NCBI GenBank assembly: GCA_022496185.1
Contig: WTXG01000020.1
Location: forward strand, 62,001 to 126,000
From: Multifurca ochricompacta
Taxonomy: Eukaryota; Basidiomycota; Agaricomycetes; Russulales; Russulaceae
Direction: 5' to 3'
DNA: 64,000 bases
A program made the translations under genes and the position numbers. The stretch's first letter is position 1. Every line of letters begins with the position of its first letter. The notes under the pieces were generated by a model. It saw only the letters and a program-made list of their open reading frames with translations, did no database searches and was not told where the DNA came from. Below are positions 59,101 through 64,000 of this stretch, piece after piece.

Positions 59101-61529
59101 CCTAGTTTCTACACGCGGATCAACGTAAGCATGACGATATGCGCGCGGAGTTTTTTCACACCAGTGTTTGCCTTTTTCTTAGCCATTCATCTCACTACTT
59201 GAGCCCAAGTTGCATACGCCAGCATTAACCTTTTCGCGGTGCCCCTTCTTATTCACTGTCGGTTCGTCACCTTTTCTTCGTTTCTTTAGATAGTACACCA
59301 CATTTACTATTCAAATGCGCGCGTACAGTCTGTGCAATCGCATCGCGCTATTCAGACAAGCCAGAGGTGTATCCGATCGCGATGCACTTCGCTAAGAGTG
59401 CCGCAGCCAATGCACTCATCGACGGCTGGAAATCTGTTGAGTTATGTCAAGCGTACATTCTCATGAGTATCTATGCTGTACCCGCTCGCCGCTGGGAAGA
59501 AGATCGTAGCTGGTTATACACGGGTCTCGCCATTCGGTTCGTGTAACACGTCCCCTTTCTTCTTCAAATGTGATGGCCAAGGGTAATGTCTGACTTGTGA
59601 CATCAGAATCGCAACCGACCTCAATCTACATGTCTTACCTCCGAAGAAGCCATCGACGGAACAACAGGAACTGGAAATGCTGAACCGCACGCGGATATGG
59701 ATCATCTGCTTCAACTTGGATAAGTCAACCGCAACGCAATTTGGCAAACCGTCGACCCTTAAGGAGGATTAGTGCGTATTCTATTTACGCCACCTTTTCC
59801 CGTTTGTTGGCTGATCTTCGGGTACTAGCATCATGCGTAACTCTCTCGAATGGTACAAATCCTCCAAGTACAACCATCCCGTGAGTACTCTAGGCGCTTG
59901 ACTCTCCGTGGGCGCTGGAAATTCGACTAACTACGTTGTCATTGCCAGTACGACGTGCATATCATCGCATACTCGTCGCTCTTCCGTATTGTGAACAAAT
60001 TCCATCAAGAAGTGTTCTCGGACCCCACCGTTCCCAGTGGTTTAAATCGCTCGATTGACTTCCGTGCGGTGACGCTGGAGTACGATCGACTCTTGACGAT
60101 CTACCGTGAGGAGTGGATAGAGCGATTCGCACGAGACTCGGATCGCAATGGTGTGTGGCGCCCCTCGTTATCATGTTCCCCTTAAGCGTTCCTGACATCG
60201 CCGTAAATTTTTTCGGCAGACGCGGCCTGTGAATTCCGCGCCAAGCTCCTGCCATTGTACGTTGGAGTCCATCCTCAGCGTTTACTCTCTCTGATTCGCC
60301 GGCTCATTCTATTTCTTTTACGTTCTAGCTATACTAATTACGCGAGACTGGTCATGTTCTCATTTGGGTTCCAAAAGGCATTCCAGCGGGGGCTCCAAGC
60401 TGAGGACGAAGTCTTTTTCACTAGGGTAAGAAATTACTTCGATCATGTTGTCAGTTGAAACAAACACAGTCTGTCCTTCTTTTTTTTTTTTTTTCAGAGC
60501 TTGGAGAGCGCTAAGACTGTTGTTACGGTACTGGTGGATTCTTTGGTTCCGACAGGCTACATTCGTTTCGCACCAGATGGTGCGTAAATAGTCGGCCGCA
60601 TTCCACTGGCTCGTGGTGACATGATATAATTCATTTCATTTAGGCTATTTCGTCTTCGCCGCGTTTGCCTCGGCGTTCATGCTCAAGGTAGCTACTGGCC
60701 CCTTTACTACCCTATGACCCTGATTTGGGATATCTGACGCGATCCTTGTTCCTCTAGCTTCTTCGTCCAGAGTGTTCCAGGTTCATTACTCAAGGGCTGG
60801 AATCGGAAACCTATCAAGTCATTGAGCGCCTCATCAGCACTATTGGCTCTCCGCAGATAGCTATTGATGAGCGCCATACCCCAAAGTTGTACTCGCGTTT
60901 CCTGGCAAGCTTGCTGACGAAACACAAACGTGACGGCGCAGCACGTGGGCGCATGCATCAGCAGGGGCCACCAACACAACAGTCTCAGACAAGTTCGAGC
61001 GCTCCCGCGTACCACCAGCAGCAAGTGCCACCTTCGCACAGCGCAAGCCCGCCGTTTGCTGCAGGCGGCAGTCGCGCGAACGTGCAGGATGTCCCACAAA
61101 CTATGACTTCGAACAGCGAAGCAAGTACCCCGAGCGGATATACAGAAGTAGGGACTGCGAACGCGAACGCGAACGAGCCAATTTATCAGGTGGATGCGCC
61201 ATCGTACACGTTCGGTACTCAGAGCCAGCCAGACGATGGCGATATTATGGACTTTACGTTTGACCCGATTGCCAATCCCAGTAGTGAAGACCTACTCGCC
61301 GCGATGAAAGCGATACAGAATCCCATGTGGTGGCAGACCATGATGATGCCAGGGTGAGTCGAGCTTTCCGTCAAATTAACCTCATCGTATTCGTACTCAT
61401 ACGATCTGCAGCTTTTCATGGCCAACAGAGGAGCCAATGCCAGATCAACCTGTCTTCTTCAACAATGGATTAACCGTTGATACTTATCAGAACTTCCATC
61501 CTCTGCCCGCCGAAGTGCACCTTAGCTAG
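56183..61529 (+). CDS. Zn2Cys6 fungal-specific transcription factor
   Basis: Predicted nuclear DNA-binding regulator; target genes unknown. ATG 56183; stop TAG 61527-61529; more than ten exons, all joining in frame. A long disordered N-terminus (Ser/Pro/Gln-rich, poly-Gln near 57065-57115) ends in a basic patch (KAKPRKRQK) and an acidic one. After a roughly 300-base intron comes the binuclear cluster ACTYCKRLKMKCSFPP then VCKRCRSGKHDC, split by an intron between KRLK and MKCS, with the C-x2-C-x6-C-x8-C-x2-C-x6-C spacing. A coiled-coil-like helix follows (YLLAQVKQKDAIIESLLKQ). The fungal-specific middle domain has ILVHKLVTPEDVEKLFEIF, CAIASRYSDKPEVYP, SWLYTGLAIRIATDLNLH and RIWIICFNLDKSTATQFGKP. 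The C-terminus is Gln/Ser-rich. Overall design resembles PrtT-like protease regulators, a weak inference. Confidence 0.92.
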
Positions 61530-62209
61530 GCGCTGCGCGCAAAGCCGTGCGAATGCACACCTTCGGACCCGACGATTCTCCCCTACCTGCCTTTCTTATT
61601 TCTATGCCCGATATCTGGTTTGGTCCAGGAATACCTTCACGCACGCACGCGTCTGTCTGTCTTCCTAATTCTCATTTCTTGTTTGTGCAACGACAACGAC
61701 ACTAGTTCGCATCTTCAAATGTACCTTGTCTCTAACCGGCCTTATATTTCTTACCGCTCTCGTGTCACTCACTCTTGCAGGCGATCGTGCATTTCTCGTT
61801 ACTTTCCTGCCTCCTTCATTTGTATGTGAGTATCGTTTTGATGTGATTGATCTGGTACATATATCTTTCCTGTGCCTTTTTACTACGCTGAAGCCCAAGT
61901 TTTGTTTGTCTTTGTTGGTAGAGATATCTTTTTTTTTTTTGTTCTTTACAGTAGCAGTAGCAGCAGTAGTCGTAGTCGTAGTCGTAGTCATAGTCGTAGG
62001 GCATTGTAATCTTTGCCCTTGCCCTTTGTACGAATGGACAATACATCTGATCATCAGGGTACATTGTAACCTTTGACATTTGGACGGACGAGTTGCTCAA
62101 TTTATTAATTTAATGTTTAGGTTTAGGGCCGGCTAATACGCGTCAGGTGAATATTCATTCATTCATGGAAGGCGCGTTCGTTCACATTGGCCATCAAACC
62201 ACCATCATC
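61530..62209. other. Intergenic with a trinucleotide-like array
   Basis: 3' flank of the transcription factor and promoter of the SNF2 gene. Pyrimidine-rich sequence and a TAGTCG/GTAGCA array at 61949-62000. No gene recognised. Confidence 0.5.
61949..62000 (+). repeat. CAGTAG/TAGTCG microsatellite
   Basis: About eight imperfect six-base units (GTAGCA then GTAGTC forms). Confidence 0.8.
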
Positions 62210-64000
62210 ATGACGGCCTCTTCAGTCTCACCGAGCCCAGGTCCCTCTTTCGCCATGACACCTGCTCAAACGTCCAGTACAGCTGCCTCGACACCTCCTG
62301 CCGTCGACTCTGATCCCGTACGACCATATTTTATTTCTCGTTACAATTAATTCTCCAAATTGATGCTTCTCTCTTTTTTTCTCTTTTTTTCACCAACCAA
62401 ACCAAATCACCGTTTGTCTACTCATTAAGGATGACGCACGTTTTATGAACATGCAGGCGCTTCTCGAAAAGTCTTCAATCTATACTGAAATACTGAAGGA
62501 TCAGATGGACCGCTCCCGTGAGAAGCACGCTTCAGTCGCTGCCACTACCCAAAAGCGCACTCCGAAACAGAAACAAAGGCAAAGCTTCGGACGTGCTGGG
62601 CGACGGCACGCGTCGGGACGCGGGAAGCGCATGCGTATGGGTACTGACGACGAAGGCGACGGAGAGGAGCCCTCGAAGCGCGCGAAGGTCCTCTCCGATG
62701 AGCACAAACCTGCATTCGTACAACCCGCGTTGCTCACAGGAGCAAAATTAAAGGACTATCAACTTGAGGGCGTTGCGTGGATGGTTAGCCTGTGGGAGAA
62801 CGGAATTTCGGGAATTCTAGGTGAGCCCCTTTCTCTAGCCATCCAGTTTGGTCGTTTATCATGTATCTGACTTTTTTTTTTCTTTTCTCTCTTTTACTGG
62901 AATTTTGTAAAATGGCTCAGCGGATGAGATGGGTTTAGGGAAGGTACGTATGAAAACGCTGCCGTTAGAAAACTTTAGGGCTAATTGTTGTGTACTACAG
63001 ACCATTCAGACAATCGCCTTCGTTGCCTACCTGCGCGTGCGAATAGAGGCCCCTTTTCTTGTCGTGTGTCCCCTAAGTGTATTGCACAATTGGAAGGATG
63101 AGTTTGAGCGGTTTGCACCAAAGGCAAGCTTTAACCACCACGATTTGTATCTCGCTAAGTTAAAGCTACGTGCAGATTTCAGTCTGCATGTACCATGGCA
63201 CCCCCGAAGAACGCGCCGAGCTTAGGAATACTGTCATGGCATCACATTATGAGCATGCCGATTTGCCAAAGAGGAAGTCAGAGCGAATGAAAACGCGGCG
63301 GGCTTCATGGCATCGTGACTTGGATTCAGACGAGGACAGTGATATCGACACGGTCACCGCAGGTGATGACGACCTGAATCCGACTATTCAAAAATCATCC
63401 TTCCCTGTGGTTATCACAACTTACGAGATGATCATCAAAGACCGTGCGCATCTCGCTAAATATGACTGGGGTCAAGTCATCGTGGATGAGGGACACCGTT
63501 TAAAGAATATGGATTCTATCCTTATGCGAGAAATAAAAAAGTATCCCAGTGCAGGAAGAATGCTTTTGACGGGCACTCCATTGCACGTGAGTGCAATTCG
63601 ATAGTACGTATATCGTACGTGGCACGACTTATATGATTCTTGCAGAACAACTTGGCAGAGCTCTGGTCTCTCCTCAACTTTATCCTGCCTGAAGTCTTCG
63701 ACGATGTCGCTGCCTTCCAAGAATCGTAAGCCCTTCTTTCCCATCCCGTCTGCCTTTCTTGACATCAAATCATGCACAGGTTTAAAATCCCAAACCTCTC
63801 CGATGACCTCGCCGAATCGCGCAACACCGTGCTAATCCACAAGCTGCACGAAATTCTTCGTCCGTTCCTACTTAGACGCCTCAAAGCGGATGTCGAACGC
63901 ACGCTTCCGCCCAAGAAGGAATATGTGCTCTACGCCCCGTTGAGCGAGCGTCAGCGCGAAGTGTATGATGCCGTTGTCAAAGGCAGCCTTCGTGGGCTGC
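62210..64000 (+). CDS. SNF2-family chromatin remodeler, Lsh/HELLS-DDM1-Irc5 type (3' end beyond window)
   Basis: ATP-dependent chromatin remodeler; plant DDM1 and animal HELLS support DNA methylation and heterochromatin, yeast Irc5 affects cohesin and recombination. The likely start is ATG 62210 (an in-frame ATG lies at 62165). After a disordered, basic N-terminus come helicase motifs: Q-motif region [19 protein letters not shown], motif [16 protein letters not shown] split by introns, Ia [33 protein letters not shown] (DEGH, as in the Lsh/DDM1 group), [23 protein letters not shown], and [19 protein letters not shown] replaces the common TPLQ. An acidic insert ([17 protein letters not shown]) lies between motifs Ia and II. 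One intron (63124-63175) uses a GC donor. The window ends within the region before helicase lobe 2. Confidence 0.93.

Noticed and set aside
1..64000. Secondary-metabolite cluster, transposon or new defence-like system
   Set aside because: No backbone synthase, reverse transcriptase, transposase, terminal repeats or repeated gene modules were found; genes are mostly unrelated housekeeping functions.

Overview
The window is nuclear DNA of a filamentous basidiomycete, most likely an agaricomycete. Genes are dense on both strands and are cut by many introns of about 45-75 nt with GT-AG (occasionally GC-AG) ends. The proteins are typical of mushroom-type fungi: a FYVE-less Fab1-like lipid kinase with a Cys-rich domain, F-box proteins of a basidiomycete family, an ArAE_2-type membrane transporter and a Zn2Cys6 regulator. 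I see no bacterial operons, CRISPR arrays, rRNA, tRNA or recognisable transposon.

Layout. 1-3.0 kb is repeat-rich, apparently gene-free DNA. 3.0-6.1 kb (-) is a copper amine oxidase; 7.0-8.1 kb (-) is a doubtful gene; 8.4-10.2 kb (+) is a peroxisomal acyl-CoA oxidase. 11.6-13.3 kb (-) is an F-box protein, 13.7-15.0 kb (-) a mitochondrial carrier and 15.3-16.9 kb (+) the splicing factor Prp46/PLRG1. 17.2-18.4 kb (-) is a short-chain dehydrogenase, 18.8-24.0 kb (+) a Fab1-like phosphoinositide kinase, 25.1-25.9 kb (+) a small GPI-anchored secreted protein and 26.3-30.4 kb (-) an ArAE_2/DUF2421-type transporter. 31.5-31.9 kb (+) is DPH3, 32.9-33.6 kb (-) the U5 snRNP protein Dib1, and 33.7-34.7 kb (+) a PPIH-type spliceosomal cyclophilin.

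The second half holds an alpha/beta-hydrolase of the proline iminopeptidase type (35.3-36.4, -), an amino-acid/GABA permease (38.5-41.0, +), a multi-pass membrane protein with a long disordered tail (41.9-46.0, -), a second F-box protein of the same family (46.9-48.9, -), a many-fingered C2H2 protein (49.0-50.1, -), the GPI-anchor enzyme Gpi13/PIG-O (50.6-53.8, +), a Zn2Cys6 transcription factor (56.2-61.5, +) and the 5' part of an Lsh/DDM1/Irc5-type SNF2 remodeler running off the end (62.2 kb onward, +).

These are mostly independent housekeeping genes. Two loose themes stand out. Two H2O2-forming oxidases of the peroxisomal type lie within 8 kb. Three splicing genes (PRP46, DIB1, PPIH) lie within 20 kb, and DIB1 and PPIH share a 130-bp divergent promoter. 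A technical theme cuts across the window: at 15 places in 9 otherwise well-conserved genes the reading frame breaks and is restored by adding exactly one base, usually in a short homopolymer. This looks like leftover assembly error, not gene decay. I did not find a convincing new multi-gene system.
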